DNA of 64,000 nt. It comes from Tahibacter harae. GTDB taxonomy: Bacteria > Pseudomonadota > Gammaproteobacteria > Xanthomonadales > Rhodanobacteraceae. The stretch is from the NCBI RefSeq assembly GCF_024437735.1, contig NZ_JANFQO010000013.1:120926-184925 (forward strand), in the 5' to 3' direction. This document shows positions 27,310 to 36,107 of the stretch, one piece after another. Every line of letters begins with the position of its first letter. Within the stretch, counting starts at the first letter, position 1. Position numbers and translations under genes: made by a program. The notes beneath the pieces are model-generated. The model was not told where the DNA came from, searched no databases, and was given only the letters and a program-made list of their open reading frames with translations.

Positions 27310-28113
27310 TCAGCCGGCCGCTGCCAGCTCCCGGCACAGGAGGGCCGTCGCCTCATCCACCGGAAAGCAGCATTCGATATGCAGCTCCGCCAGCGTCACG
27401 TCGCGCGGCGTGCCGAAAGTGGTGATGGTGGAGAAGAAATGCAGCTCCTGTCCGCCGCGGCGCAGCCGCGTGGTCAGCAGCGGCAAAGGCGCGCTGGCCG
27501 GTTCGCGCCGGCGCCAGCGCGCGGGAACGCCGGGGTAGGCGAGCATTTCGTCCAGCAGGGCGCGGGCCTTGGCATCGGTCGGCGCAGCGGCGATTTCGCT
27601 GTGCAGGTGATGGATCAGGCTGCCGGCGACTTCTTCCCAGTTGGCCACGGCGCCGCGCAGGTCGTCCGGATCGAACACCATGCGCAGCAGGTTGGCATGC
27701 GCGCTGTCGCGGCCCAGCGCGAAGCGGTTGCAGCGCGCGGCGGCGGCATTGGCGGCGAGCACGTCCCAGTGGCGGTTGAGCAGGAAGGCCGGGTACGGCT
27801 CCTGCTGCGCCAGCATGGCCTCGATCGCGCGGCGCATCTGGGTCAGCGCCGGAGTGGCCAGGGCCGATTCGGGGTACTTCGGCGCATAGCCGGCGGCGAC
27901 CAGCAGCGCATTGCGTTCGCGCAGGGGCAGCGCCAGCGTTTCGGCCAGACGTTCGACCAGCTCGCGGCTGGCCTGGGCCTTGCCGGTTTCCACGCAGCTC
28001 AGATGGCGCGCGGACACGTTCGCCTCCAGCGCCAGGTCGAGCTGGCTGAGCCGCCGCACCGCGCGCCATTCGCGCAGCAGGGCGCCCAGCGGCACGGTGT
28101 CCGCTGCTGGCAT
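27310..28113 (-). CDS. XRE-type regulator with MmyB-like ligand domain
   Basis: 267 residues from the ATG at 28113; a GTG at 28137 is the alternative. The N-terminal helix-turn-helix reads LLREWRAVRRLSQLDLALEANVSARHLSCVETGKAQASRELVERLAETL. The C-terminal part is an MmyB-like domain (PEYPAFLLNRHWDVLAANAAA-type sequence, HLHSEIAAAP, LHFFSTITTFGTPRDVTLAELHIECCFP), a PAS-like fold that in homologues binds a fatty-acid-like ligand. Homologues often control a neighbouring oxidoreductase or hydrolase; here the divergent alpha/beta hydrolase is the likely target, and a strong palindrome lies between them. Confidence 0.85.
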   Translation of the reverse strand: MPAADTVPLGALLREWRAVRRLSQLDLALEANVSARHLSCVETGKAQASRELVERLAETLALPLRERNALLVAAGYAPKYPESALATPALTQMRRAIEAMLAQQEPYPAFLLNRHWDVLAANAAAARCNRFALGRDSAHANLLRMVFDPDDLRGAVANWEEVAGSLIHHLHSEIAAAPTDAKARALLDEMLAYPGVPARWRRREPASAPLPLLTTRLRRGGQELHFFSTITTFGTPRDVTLAELHIECCFPVDEATALLCRELAAAG

Positions 28114-28192
28114 CGGGGAAAGCTTGCTGCGCGACACGGCAGTCCGGCGTAGGGGCGGTGGGCCGATGCTAAGCAGCGCGCTGCGCGAAAGC

Positions 28193-28211
28193 CATGACCT
28201 GCGAGGTCATG
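28193..28211. promoter_or_regulatory. candidate operator of the XRE/MmyB regulator
   Basis: CATGACCT-gcg-AGGTCATG, a perfect 8-bp inverted repeat over 19 bp, lies between the divergent regulator and hydrolase genes. A looser copy of the half-site follows (TGACCT...TCA at 28219-28233). The place and symmetry fit an operator for the adjacent dimeric regulator. Confidence 0.55.
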
Positions 28212-28291
28212 CGGAATTGACCTGGCGCGTCATTGAGACCGTGCCCCGCCGCGCGAATCATGCGGCCATCGCCACCGTCCCCGGAGCATGC

Positions 28292-29266
28292 ATGAACCGC
28301 AGAACCTTCCTCCAGCTCGGCGCCAGCGCCGCCGTCACCGCTACGCTGGCCGCCTGCGTGCCGCGCGCCGGCCGTGCCGTTGCCGGCACGGAATTCGATG
28401 CCGCCGGCTTCACCGCGGCGCGGCGCTACCAGCAAACCCGTTTCGGCCGCATCGCCTACGCGGAACGCGGCAGCGGCCCGGCGGCGCTGTTCCTGCACGG
28501 CTTTCCGCTCAACAGCTTCCAGTGGCGCGGCGCGCTGCCGCGGCTGGCGCCGCTGCGCCGCTGCATCGCGCCGGATTTCCTCGGCCTGGGCTATACGGAA
28601 GTCGCCGCCGGCCAGAGCGTCGCTCCCGCGGCGCAGGCGGAAATGCTGGCCGAGCTGCTGGACCGCCTGGGCGTGGACAGCGTCGACCTGGTCGCCAACG
28701 ACAGCGGCGGCGCGGTCGCCCAGCTGTTCCTGATCCGCTATCCGCAGCGCGTGCGCAGCCTGCTGCTGACCAACTGCGACGTGGAAACCGACAGTCCGCC
28801 GGCCGCCGTGATACCGGTGATCGAGGCCGCCCGCGCCGGCCGTTTCGCCGACGATACCTTCCGCCCGCAGTTGGCCGACAAGCCGTTCGCCCGCTCGGCC
28901 GGAGGCATAGGCGGGCTTTGTTATACCTATCCACAAAATCCGGGCGACGCGGCCATCGACTACTACTTCGCGCCGCTGGTCGCCACGCCGCAGCGCAGCG
29001 CGCTGACCAATGCCTATGCCGCCGCGCTGGATCCCAACCCGCTGGCCGGCGTCGCGGCGCCGCTGCGGCGCTGCCGCCAGCCGGCGCGCATCGTCTGGGG
29101 CGAGGGCGACACCATCTTCCAGCAGGCCAGTGCGGATTATCTGCACCAGCTGCTGCCGGGCTCGCGCGGCATACGCCGGATTCCCGCGGCCAAGCTGTTC
29201 TTCCCGGAGGAATTCCCCGATCTCATCGCGGAAGAGGCGCGCCGGCTGTGGGCGGCGGCCGGCTAG
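28292..29266 (+). CDS. exported alpha/beta hydrolase, catalytic His apparently replaced
   Basis: 324 residues from the ATG at 28292 (GGAG 5 nt upstream). The N-terminus carries both a twin-arginine motif (NRRTFLQ) and a possible lipobox (LAAC). The fold signature is clear: oxyanion HGFP at 69-72, and nucleophile elbow VANDSGG with Asp137, as in haloalkane dehalogenases and epoxide hydrolases. The acid is probably in WGEGD (269-273). At the place of the essential histidine (normally GH before the C-terminal E-x-P) the sequence reads AAKLFFPEEFP, giving Leu302. Either the activity differs from the family's hydrolysis or another residue substitutes. Likely controlled by the divergent XRE/MmyB regulator. 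Confidence 0.75.
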   Translation: MNRRTFLQLGASAAVTATLAACVPRAGRAVAGTEFDAAGFTAARRYQQTRFGRIAYAERGSGPAALFLHGFPLNSFQWRGALPRLAPLRRCIAPDFLGLGYTEVAAGQSVAPAAQAEMLAELLDRLGVDSVDLVANDSGGAVAQLFLIRYPQRVRSLLLTNCDVETDSPPAAVIPVIEAARAGRFADDTFRPQLADKPFARSAGGIGGLCYTYPQNPGDAAIDYYFAPLVATPQRSALTNAYAAALDPNPLAGVAAPLRRCRQPARIVWGEGDTIFQQASADYLHQLLPGSRGIRRIPAAKLFFPEEFPDLIAEEARRLWAAAG

Positions 29267-29370
29267 TGCGATCGGGCGGCCGCTGCACTGACATTTCCTT
29301 CTCGTATTCTGCGGCATAAGTCGGATTCGGGCGCCGCGCCCATTGCCGGCGCCGCCACAGGAGCAAGGCC

Positions 29371-30483
29371 ATGCCGATCCGAATTCTCTGTGCCGCCGTC
29401 GCCGCATTGCTGTGCCTGGGCCAAGCCCAGGCACAGGACGCCGCCGCCCGGCCTTTCACCGCCACGCCGGTGACGGAGTTGAACGAACCCTGGGCGATGA
29501 CGTTCCTGCCCGACGGACGTCTGCTGGTCACCTTGAAGAAAGGCCAGCTGAAAGTCCTCACCCAGGACGGCAAGAGCGGCGATGTCAGCGGCGTGCCCGC
29601 GGTCGACTACGGCGGCCAGGGCGGCCTCGGCGACGTGATCCTGCATCCGAAATTCGCCAGCAACGGCATCGTCTACTTGAGTTATGCCGAAGCCGGCGAC
29701 AAGGACACCCGCGGCGCCGCGGTAGCGCGGGCCAGACTCACGCTGGATGACAAGGGCGGCGGTGCGCTGTCCGACCTCGCGGTGATCTGGCGCCAGCAGC
29801 CCAAGATGGAAGGCCGCGGCCATTATGGCCATCGCCTGCTGTTCGCGCCCGACGGGCATCTGTTCATCAGCTCGGGCGAACGCCAGCACTTCGACCCGGC
29901 CCAGGACATGCAGAGCAACCTGGGCAAGATCGTGCGCCTCAACGACGACGGCTCGGTGCCCAAGGACAACCCCTTCGCTGCCCAGGGCGGCGTGGCCGCG
30001 CAGGTGTGGAGCCTGGGCCACCGCAATCCGCTGGGCATCGCCTTCGATGCCAGAGGCCGGCTGTGGGACATGGAGATGGGCCCCAAAGGCGGCGACGAAC
30101 TCAATCTGGTCGTGCGCGGGGACAATTACGGTTATCCCATCGTATCTAACGGCGATCACTACGACGGCAAGGACATCCCCGACCATTCCACCCGGCCCGA
30201 ATTCCACGCCCCGGCGATCAGCTGGACGCCGGTGATCTCGCCGGGCGCCTTCATCATTTATTCCGGCGCGCTGTTTGCCGGCTGGAAAGGCGACGGCCTG
30301 ATCGCCGGGCTTTCCAGCCAGGCCCTGGTGCGGGTGGAGTTCGACGGCGACAAGGCGCGCGAGGCCGCGCGCTACGACATGGGCAAGCGCATACGCGAAG
30401 TGGAACAGGGGCCGGACGGCGCGCTCTGGCTGCTTGAGGACGGTCCGGGTGGCCGCCTGCTCAAGCTCACCCCCAGGACTTGA
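29371..30483 (+). CDS. periplasmic PQQ-type sugar dehydrogenase (YliI/Asd family)
   Basis: 370 residues; ATG preceded by AGGAG. A signal peptide ([21 protein letters not shown]) leads into a six-bladed propeller of the glucose/sorbosone dehydrogenase family: [92 protein letters not shown]. Members oxidise aldose sugars in the periplasm with pyrroloquinoline quinone. No PQQ synthesis genes are in the window. It follows the hydrolase gene by 104 bp but may have its own promoter. Confidence 0.88.
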   Translation: MPIRILCAAVAALLCLGQAQAQDAAARPFTATPVTELNEPWAMTFLPDGRLLVTLKKGQLKVLTQDGKSGDVSGVPAVDYGGQGGLGDVILHPKFASNGIVYLSYAEAGDKDTRGAAVARARLTLDDKGGGALSDLAVIWRQQPKMEGRGHYGHRLLFAPDGHLFISSGERQHFDPAQDMQSNLGKIVRLNDDGSVPKDNPFAAQGGVAAQVWSLGHRNPLGIAFDARGRLWDMEMGPKGGDELNLVVRGDNYGYPIVSNGDHYDGKDIPDHSTRPEFHAPAISWTPVISPGAFIIYSGALFAGWKGDGLIAGLSSQALVRVEFDGDKAREAARYDMGKRIREVEQGPDGALWLLEDGPGGRLLKLTPRT

Positions 30484-30493
30484 GCGAGCGGGT

Positions 30494-31279
30494 TCAGCCC
30501 AGCAGCGCGGCCAGGTTCTGCCGCGTCGCGGCCATGCGCTGCTGCGCCACCAGGCTGCCCGTTTCCGCCAGCCCGGCGTTGCGCCGTTGCAGCCAGGCGG
30601 CGACCGTGCGCCGCGCCAGGCAGGCCGAGGCATCGACGCGCTGCAGCGGCGTATGCAGTTCGCCGCTCAGCGCGCACAGGTCGGGACAGGCGATCAGCAC
30701 GGTGTCCACGCCGGCGGCATAGGCGCGCCGGGCCAGCTGGTCCCACAGCACGGCGCGGTCGCAGGCATCGCCGCGGCGGCGCGCATTGCGGCGCAGCTGG
30801 TCGGTCTCGTGCTGCCAGTCCACTGGCGCCAGGGCCAGGCCGCGGCGCTCGCAGGCGCGCCGGTAGCTGCCGGCGGCGACGCACTCCCGCGCCGCGACCA
30901 GCCCGATCACGCGCGCCGACGCGGGTATGGCCTGCACGGTTGCCTCGACCTGGTCCAGCAGCGGCGTGCGCAGGCTTTCGGCCAGCAGCGGATGGAAGAT
31001 CTGCGCCGTGCCGCAGTCGACCGCGAGCAGGTCGGCACCGGCCCGCTCCAGTCCGAGCAGGCCTTCGCGCAGCGCGCTTTCCAGCTGCAGCGGATCGTTC
31101 GCCCGGTCGTCGTGGAACGGCAGCGGCAGCATATGCAGCAGCAGCGGCGGAAAATCTCCCGCGCGGCTGGCGCCGTACTGGCGCTGGCATTCCTGCAGGA
31201 TCTGCTGCAGGAAGGCCGACGTGGCCAGCGGCGCCATGCCGCCGAGAATGCCCAGGGTCGGTACTGCGGTGTCGCGCAT
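30494..31279 (-). CDS. aspartate/glutamate racemase-family protein, divergent
   Basis: 261 residues from the ATG at 31279. The N-terminus LGILGGMAPLATSAFLQQILQ is typical of aspartate/glutamate racemases and related hydantoin racemases. The first catalytic cysteine is present (C89) but in DCGTAQ rather than the usual CNT; in the second block ACPDLC (C198, C202) replaces the usual GCTE. A two-cysteine mechanism is still possible, but the substrate may not be aspartate. It converges with the PQQ dehydrogenase gene, 10 bp apart. The frame extends further upstream, but that stretch lacks protein-like content. Confidence 0.7.
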   Translation of the reverse strand: MRDTAVPTLGILGGMAPLATSAFLQQILQECQRQYGASRAGDFPPLLLHMLPLPFHDDRANDPLQLESALREGLLGLERAGADLLAVDCGTAQIFHPLLAESLRTPLLDQVEATVQAIPASARVIGLVAARECVAAGSYRRACERRGLALAPVDWQHETDQLRRNARRRGDACDRAVLWDQLARRAYAAGVDTVLIACPDLCALSGELHTPLQRVDASACLARRTVAAWLQRRNAGLAETGSLVAQQRMAATRQNLAALLG

Positions 31280-31530
31280 GGCGGTCGCTCGCGGGAAGGG
31301 GAGTGTCGGTACCGAGGACGGGACGGAGGCACAGTTGCTGTCAATCGGGGCGGCGCTGCGGTGTTGCAGATAGTGCGGCAACGGCCAGGCGGCATGGATC
31401 GCACCGGCCGGCCGCGGCGCCGGCCGGCACGGCAGCGCCGGATGCCGGCCAGACATCATTGAATACTCTTTGTAAATTTCAATAGAAGCTGGCGGCCGAT
31501 TCGCACGCAGGACCGGCACACCGTTTCTCC

Positions 31531-31986
31531 TCACTCGGCGGCCCAGCGACGGGAGCCCGGCGCGCCCTGGCGATGCCGCTGGAAACGGCGCAAACCCGGA
31601 TGCCATTGCAGCAGACGCCAGAACAGCGGTCCTGCGATCCTCGCCCGCGGCAATGGGAAGGCGATGCTGAGTTTCAGGCCGCTGTCCCAGCCCTGTATTT
31701 CCTCTTCCGGCGTCCGCGGAAACCACACGGTTGCGCCAGTCCCGTAGTCGCATTCGACCACCGCGTCGATGCGGACCAGGCCGCGCGCGCAGCCCTCCGC
31801 ATATACCTGGCGCGCCAGCACCTCGTTGTCGGTTGCGACCGGCAGACGCAGCCAGGCGGGACGGCCGCAGCGCAGCCAGACGTCGTCGCGGAACACCCGG
31901 AAAATAGCGGCGGAATGGCCTTGCCGGCGCAGAAAGCCGCGCAGCGAATCGACGGCTGTATCGAATGGCGGTATGGTCAGGTTCAT
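31531..31986 (-). CDS. hypothetical protein, 151 aa
   Basis: Starts at the ATG at 31986. A compact protein without signal or membrane segments; the sequence suggests an alpha/beta fold (FRVFRDDVWLRCGRPAWLRLP, RIDAVVECDYGTGATVWFP), ending in a basic tail (LRRFQRHRQGAPGSRR). No family is recognised. It is divergent from the GIDE-like membrane protein, the two starts being only 29 bp apart, so they probably share a control region. Confidence 0.55.
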   Translation of the reverse strand: MNLTIPPFDTAVDSLRGFLRRQGHSAAIFRVFRDDVWLRCGRPAWLRLPVATDNEVLARQVYAEGCARGLVRIDAVVECDYGTGATVWFPRTPEEEIQGWDSGLKLSIAFPLPRARIAGPLFWRLLQWHPGLRRFQRHRQGAPGSRRWAAE

Positions 31987-32015
31987 TGCGCGCCCAGTTC
32001 CTTCGGAGCCATACG

Positions 32016-32918
32016 ATGAAGCACTTCGGCTACGGCTGCAGCATGGTGCTGGGTGGATGGCTGCTGGTTGCGCTCGCGATCGTGTTCTGGCTGCAGGATA
32101 GCTACGGCGCGCGCATCACCGATACGTTCGGTATCGCCGCCGCCGCCGGCCTGCTGGGCTGGGGCGGCCTGGGCCTGCTGTTCTCGGCCGGGGTTACGCT
32201 GCGCGAGCGTTTCGCCGCGCGGGCGGCGCTGAACGGCGCGATGCCGCGCGACGGTGCCGGCGCAGTCGTGATCGGCACGGTGCAGGGCCATGGTGCGCCG
32301 CTGCTGGCGCCGTTCAACGGCGAGGAATGTTTCGCCTACAGCTACCGTATCTCCCACGACAACGGCAAATCCGGCAAGCGGCGCACGGTCGTCCAGTTGT
32401 ACGAGGGCTATGCACTGGCGCCCTGCGCGATCGCCACCGAAACCGGCTACTTCCGCCTGCTCACGGTGCCCTGGCTGGATCCGGCTACCACCTGCAGCAG
32501 CGGCACCAATCTGGCGGCGGCGCAGCGCTACGTCGCGGCGACCACGTTCCTGCCCCAGCACCAGCATCTGCCCGAACTCAAACGGCGCTGGGAAGACGCC
32601 GACGGCAGCTATCGCTCCGATATCGGCCGCCCGCTGCAGGAGGACATGTCCTGGCACCGCTGCACGTTGGTCCAGCAGGTGCTGCGGCCGAAGGTGACGG
32701 TCTGCGTGATCGGCTATTTCTCCAGCGAGCAGCGCGGCTTCGTGCCGTCGCCGCCCTGGGCCAAGGACGCCTACATCTACCAGTGCAGCGGCGCGGAACT
32801 GCTGCGCAAACTGGCCAGGTCGGTGCTATGGCGGTTGTTCTGGAGCCTGGCGCTGGGTGCCGCGGCCGCCGGGCTGGTGGCGGCCTTCGTCTCCGATCAC
32901 CTCGCCCGGGTTTCCTAG
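32016..32918 (+). CDS. membrane protein with GIDE-like domain
   Basis: 300 residues from the ATG at 32016 (GGAG 9 nt upstream). Two N-terminal membrane helices (GGWLLVALAIVFWL and TFGIAAAAGLLGWGGLGLLFSAGV) precede a soluble region, and one helix near the C-terminus (LFWSLALGAAAAGLVAAFV) closes the chain. The soluble part begins GTVQGHGAPLLAPFNGEECFAYSYRI, which resembles the start of GIDE domains found in mitochondrial MUL1-type proteins and their bacterial relatives. The topology (domain between helices) also fits. The assignment is tentative and no RING finger is present. Confidence 0.55.
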   Translation: MKHFGYGCSMVLGGWLLVALAIVFWLQDSYGARITDTFGIAAAAGLLGWGGLGLLFSAGVTLRERFAARAALNGAMPRDGAGAVVIGTVQGHGAPLLAPFNGEECFAYSYRISHDNGKSGKRRTVVQLYEGYALAPCAIATETGYFRLLTVPWLDPATTCSSGTNLAAAQRYVAATTFLPQHQHLPELKRRWEDADGSYRSDIGRPLQEDMSWHRCTLVQQVLRPKVTVCVIGYFSSEQRGFVPSPPWAKDAYIYQCSGAELLRKLARSVLWRLFWSLALGAAAAGLVAAFVSDHLARVS

Positions 32919-33116
32919 CGGGAACGCGGGACGTGGCGGACCTGTCCCGCCCGGCCGCTGCTGCGCAGCTTCGCCGCGCTCCACATGCCCACCTCGCCGG
33001 GCCGGGACAGGACGACAACGACGGGGCCTGCCTGCACAGGGCGGCGACACTCCCACCGTCGCCGTTGTCTACAATCCGCCGCCTGGGCGGGGCCGCACAA
33101 ATCTTTGGAGCAAGCG

Positions 33117-33854
33117 ATGCTGGAACTGGTGGGCTTCGACGGCGACGACACCTTGTGGCACAGCCAGGGCTACTACGATGCGGCGCAGGCGGAGTTCGAG
33201 CGCATCGTCGGGCGCTATGTCGATCTCGGCGATGCGCGCCTGCATGAGCGCCTGCTCGCGGTCGAGTCGCGCAACGTGCACGTCTTCGGCTACGGCGCCA
33301 AGGGCATGGCCCTGTCCATGATCGAGGCGGCGTTCGAGATCACCGGCGGCCAGGTCAGTGCCGGCGACCTGCATCGGCTGGTCGGCATAGGCAAGGACGT
33401 GCTGGCGCATCCGGTGGAGTTGCTGCCGGGCGTGCGCGAAGCCGTGGAGCAGGTGGCCGCGCGCCATCGCATCGTGCTCATCACCAAGGGCGATCTGCTG
33501 CACCAGCAGGACAAGGTGCAACGCTCAGCCCTGGGCGACCTGTTCCACCGCATCGAGATCGTGACGGAAAAACATCCCGCTGCCTATGCGCGCGTACTGC
33601 GCGAATGCGGCGTGACCGCACCGGCGTTCGCGATGGTCGGCAACTCGCTGCGCTCGGACATCGCTCCGGTGATAGCCCTGGGCGGCTGGGGCGTCTACAT
33701 GCCCTATCACTCCACCTGGTCGCTGGAGCTGGAGACCGATTTCCAGGCCGGTTCGCCGCAGGTGATCGAAGTCGGCGGCGCCGATGGCATCCTGGCCGCG
33801 GTGGAGCAGCTGGCGCAGCGCGCGGCTGCGGCGGCCAGGGCGGGCAATCGCTGA
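33117..33854 (+). CDS. HAD-superfamily phosphatase
   Basis: 245 residues from the ATG at 33117 (GGAG 6 nt upstream). Motif I is FDGDDTLW, with nucleophile D8 and general acid D10; motif II is VLITKGD; motif III and IV are in EKHPAAYARVLRECG and FAMVGNSLRSDIAPVIALGGWGVYMP. A helical cap lies between I and II. The family removes phosphate from small molecules; the substrate cannot be read from sequence. It is the last plus-strand gene before the convergent adhesin-like gene. Confidence 0.85.
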   Translation: MLELVGFDGDDTLWHSQGYYDAAQAEFERIVGRYVDLGDARLHERLLAVESRNVHVFGYGAKGMALSMIEAAFEITGGQVSAGDLHRLVGIGKDVLAHPVELLPGVREAVEQVAARHRIVLITKGDLLHQQDKVQRSALGDLFHRIEIVTEKHPAAYARVLRECGVTAPAFAMVGNSLRSDIAPVIALGGWGVYMPYHSTWSLELETDFQAGSPQVIEVGGADGILAAVEQLAQRAAAAARAGNR

Positions 33855-33948
33855 CGGACTGCGGCAGGGCAAAGCCCGGCGCTGCCGTATTCGCGCCGGC
33901 TGGGCGAGGTTCTGCGCCAGCCTTGGTTCGCACCCATTGAAACCGCCC

Positions 33949-33990
33949 AAAACGAAGGCGGGATGCTTGGCTTGCGCCGCGCATCCCGCC
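33949..33990 (-). terminator. terminator downstream of the adhesin-like gene
   Basis: GGCGGGATGC (33957-33966) pairs perfectly with GCATCCCGCC (33981-33990) around a 14-nt loop. Read on the minus strand the stem is followed by TTCGTTTT. It may also slow transcription from the HAD gene side. Confidence 0.5.
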
Positions 33991-34021
33991 TCGTACAGCA
34001 GTCCGTCAATTGCCGGACGGT

Positions 34022-35581
34022 TTACGGCAGCTCGAAGCCGTTAGCGAAGATCTCGTCGCTGGGGCCGGCAACGATTTCGATGTCGTCCAGGTGGATGTTG
34101 GTGGAGCCGGAGGCCGCGGCGTTGTTCGACTCGAAGCGCAGCGTGTGGCTATTGCCGTCCGCGTAGGCCGAAATATCCACCGATGCCATCGTGTACTCGG
34201 TGTTGTACGCGGCAGCCGTTGCCGGCGTGAGGGCGAAGACCGTGTTGCCGTCGATCTTGACGTTGAAGGTGGCGGCCGGATCGGGCGGCGCATCGACGCT
34301 GGAGGACCACCAGATATAGAAGTTCAGCGTCTTGGGACCCGTGGCAATCACGCCGGACTGCTCCAGGCTACCCGCTTCGGCAGCTGTACCGGCGCCGCCG
34401 AACCAGGCCCAGTAATCGCCGGTGCGGGGGCCGACGCCGCCGCAGGAAGAATCGCACAGCGGCGTGCCGAAGTTGGTGGAGGTCTGCGCCCAGTACGTGG
34501 AGACAAAGCCCGCTTCGAAACTGCCATCCTGCACCAGTCCGGGGCCGCCGCCGCCGGTGCCGATGGTCACGGCCAGCGTCTGCTGCGGCGCCGCGCTGTA
34601 GGTGGCGTTGCCGGCCTGGTTGGCGAGCACGGTGCAGGTTCCGGCGGTCAGGATGGTGACCGTCGCGCCATTCGTGCCGCCGGCCGTGCACACGGATGCG
34701 CTGGCGGCGTCGATGGTGAACACCACCGGGTTGCCCGAAGCGCCGCCCGTGGCGGAGACGGTGAAGGTGCCGTCGGTCACGACCGGATTGGCCGGATTGG
34801 CGACGAAATTCGTGATGCTCTGGCTGAGCAGGGCGGTGGTCGAATAAAGCTGGATTACCGTCGCTTCATTCGTCTGGCCGAACGTCCTGGAGTCGGAGGA
34901 CAGGAAATTGAAATCAGTGCGATTGCTGGCGTTGCGATACCCGTAGGTGTCGGGCAGGGCGTTCGCGCCCACGGCGATGGGATTGGCGCCGTAGCGCAGC
35001 AGCGAGGTGAGGTTGTTGTTGGCCGCCAGGCCCGAGCCCGTGTCGCCCTGGTAGCTGACGGCGAAGCCGTGGCCGGTGAGCCCGGTAAGGGGAATCGGCG
35101 AGGCCAGCGCCACATCGATGGGGGAGAAGGTGTTGGGGTTCAGCGTGATGGGGCCGGCAATGTCGGCCTCGATCGTCGTTCCCGCTGCGGCGGAAAACAC
35201 GGGAGTGGCGGTTTCCGACCAGGTATCCCACAACTGTATGCGCACGCGCAGGCTGTTGTAGGTCTGCGCCGCCGTGCCGGTATAGGCCAGGTAAGCGGTG
35301 ATCTTGGTGATCGACGGGTTGCTGCCGGCGGCGCTGCCCAGGTCGACAGGCATACCCATGAAGGTTCTGGGAGTGCCGGACGTCGTGGTGTAGCTCTCGG
35401 CATCGGTGAAGGAGTCGAACACCAGAACTTCATTGCCGCGCACGATGCGCGACTGTTCGGCGCCGACGACATGGGCGGTCAGGCCCTTCTGCATCCAAAA
35501 AACTTGCTGCGGGGTTTCGTTCTGCGCGGCCCCCGCGGCGGGAGCGCCCAGCAGCAACAGTAACGGCAACAGATATTTCAT
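34022..35581 (-). CDS. secreted adhesin-like protein with C-terminal NGFE signature
   Basis: 519 residues from the ATG at 35581 (GGGGAAAG upstream). A signal peptide (MKYLLPLLLLLGAPAAGA) leads to a beta-rich protein of low complexity in Thr, Ser, Ala and Asn. A region around 280-365 (SITNFVANPANPVVTDGTFTVSATGG ... CTAGGTNGATVTILTAGTCTVLANQAGNATYSAAP) resembles Ig-like repeats of large surface proteins, and the last 140 residues look like a jelly-roll carbohydrate-binding-type domain with a disulfide (CDSSCGG). The chain ends DEIFANGFELP, the signature also found in the DUF1800 protein. Base use is less GC-extreme than in its neighbours. Probably exported and possibly surface-exposed. Confidence 0.7.
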   Translation of the reverse strand: MKYLLPLLLLLGAPAAGAAQNETPQQVFWMQKGLTAHVVGAEQSRIVRGNEVLVFDSFTDAESYTTTSGTPRTFMGMPVDLGSAAGSNPSITKITAYLAYTGTAAQTYNSLRVRIQLWDTWSETATPVFSAAAGTTIEADIAGPITLNPNTFSPIDVALASPIPLTGLTGHGFAVSYQGDTGSGLAANNNLTSLLRYGANPIAVGANALPDTYGYRNASNRTDFNFLSSDSRTFGQTNEATVIQLYSTTALLSQSITNFVANPANPVVTDGTFTVSATGGASGNPVVFTIDAASASVCTAGGTNGATVTILTAGTCTVLANQAGNATYSAAPQQTLAVTIGTGGGGPGLVQDGSFEAGFVSTYWAQTSTNFGTPLCDSSCGGVGPRTGDYWAWFGGAGTAAEAGSLEQSGVIATGPKTLNFYIWWSSSVDAPPDPAATFNVKIDGNTVFALTPATAAAYNTEYTMASVDISAYADGNSHTLRFESNNAAASGSTNIHLDDIEIVAGPSDEIFANGFELP

Positions 35582-36107
35582 GGTTTCTTTCCCCATTGGT
35601 TTTCGGCTGGAGGAATGGAGACACGCTTTCCCGGACTTCTGCGACTCACTTCTTATTGCACGGAAAGCAAAGCCTCCCGTACGCCGGCGGTTGCTGTCAA
35701 TCTCGCTTTTGCGGCGAACCACTTTCCGGCGCACTCAGCCGAAGCCGACGGGCACGTTGCACTGCGGCGATGCGGCGACGGCGGGCGGCGAGCCGAAGCG
35801 CCGGAACGGAGGAATTGCGGTCCGGCCGTGCGGATATTCGCAGGCAAGGCCAGCCGTCCGCAGGCATCTGTTGCGTTGCATCGACCTGGCTATCGCGCGA
35901 GGCGTGCTCCGCTGCGCCCTGATTTTGGCCGTGCTGGCGGACGCGAGATCGCCGCGTTCGCATGGCCGGGGGGGGACGCGCTCAGCCACTGGCTGCAGCC
36001 CCGCCGACAATCGCGCCGGCGAAACGACTAAGGATCGTGCACCTGCGCGCAGACCTTCGCTCCGATGCGCTACTCTGGTGCAATCCTCCGCCTTTGCACC
36101 AAAGCCT
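35582..36107. other. 526-bp gene-free region between adhesin-like gene and ntrB
   Basis: Divergent promoters are expected here. No convincing reading frame, RNA gene or mobile-element end is seen. The only structured element found is the inverted repeat at 36076-36101 close to the kinase start. Confidence 0.4.
36076..36101. promoter_or_regulatory. inverted repeat just before the ntrB-like start
   Basis: TGGTGCAA (36076-36083) and TTGCACCA (36094-36101) are perfect inverted copies with a 10-bp spacer, ending 6 bp before the GTG start. NtrC sites are built from GCAC and GGTGC halves, but in the opposite order, so this could be an autoregulatory site of variant layout or an mRNA hairpin covering the start. 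Confidence 0.35.

Noticed and set aside
35745..35780. Sigma-54 promoter ahead of ntrBC (GGGCACGTTGCACTGC)
   Set aside because: The spacing between the GG and GC elements is 11 rather than 10, and it lies over 300 bp from the gene.
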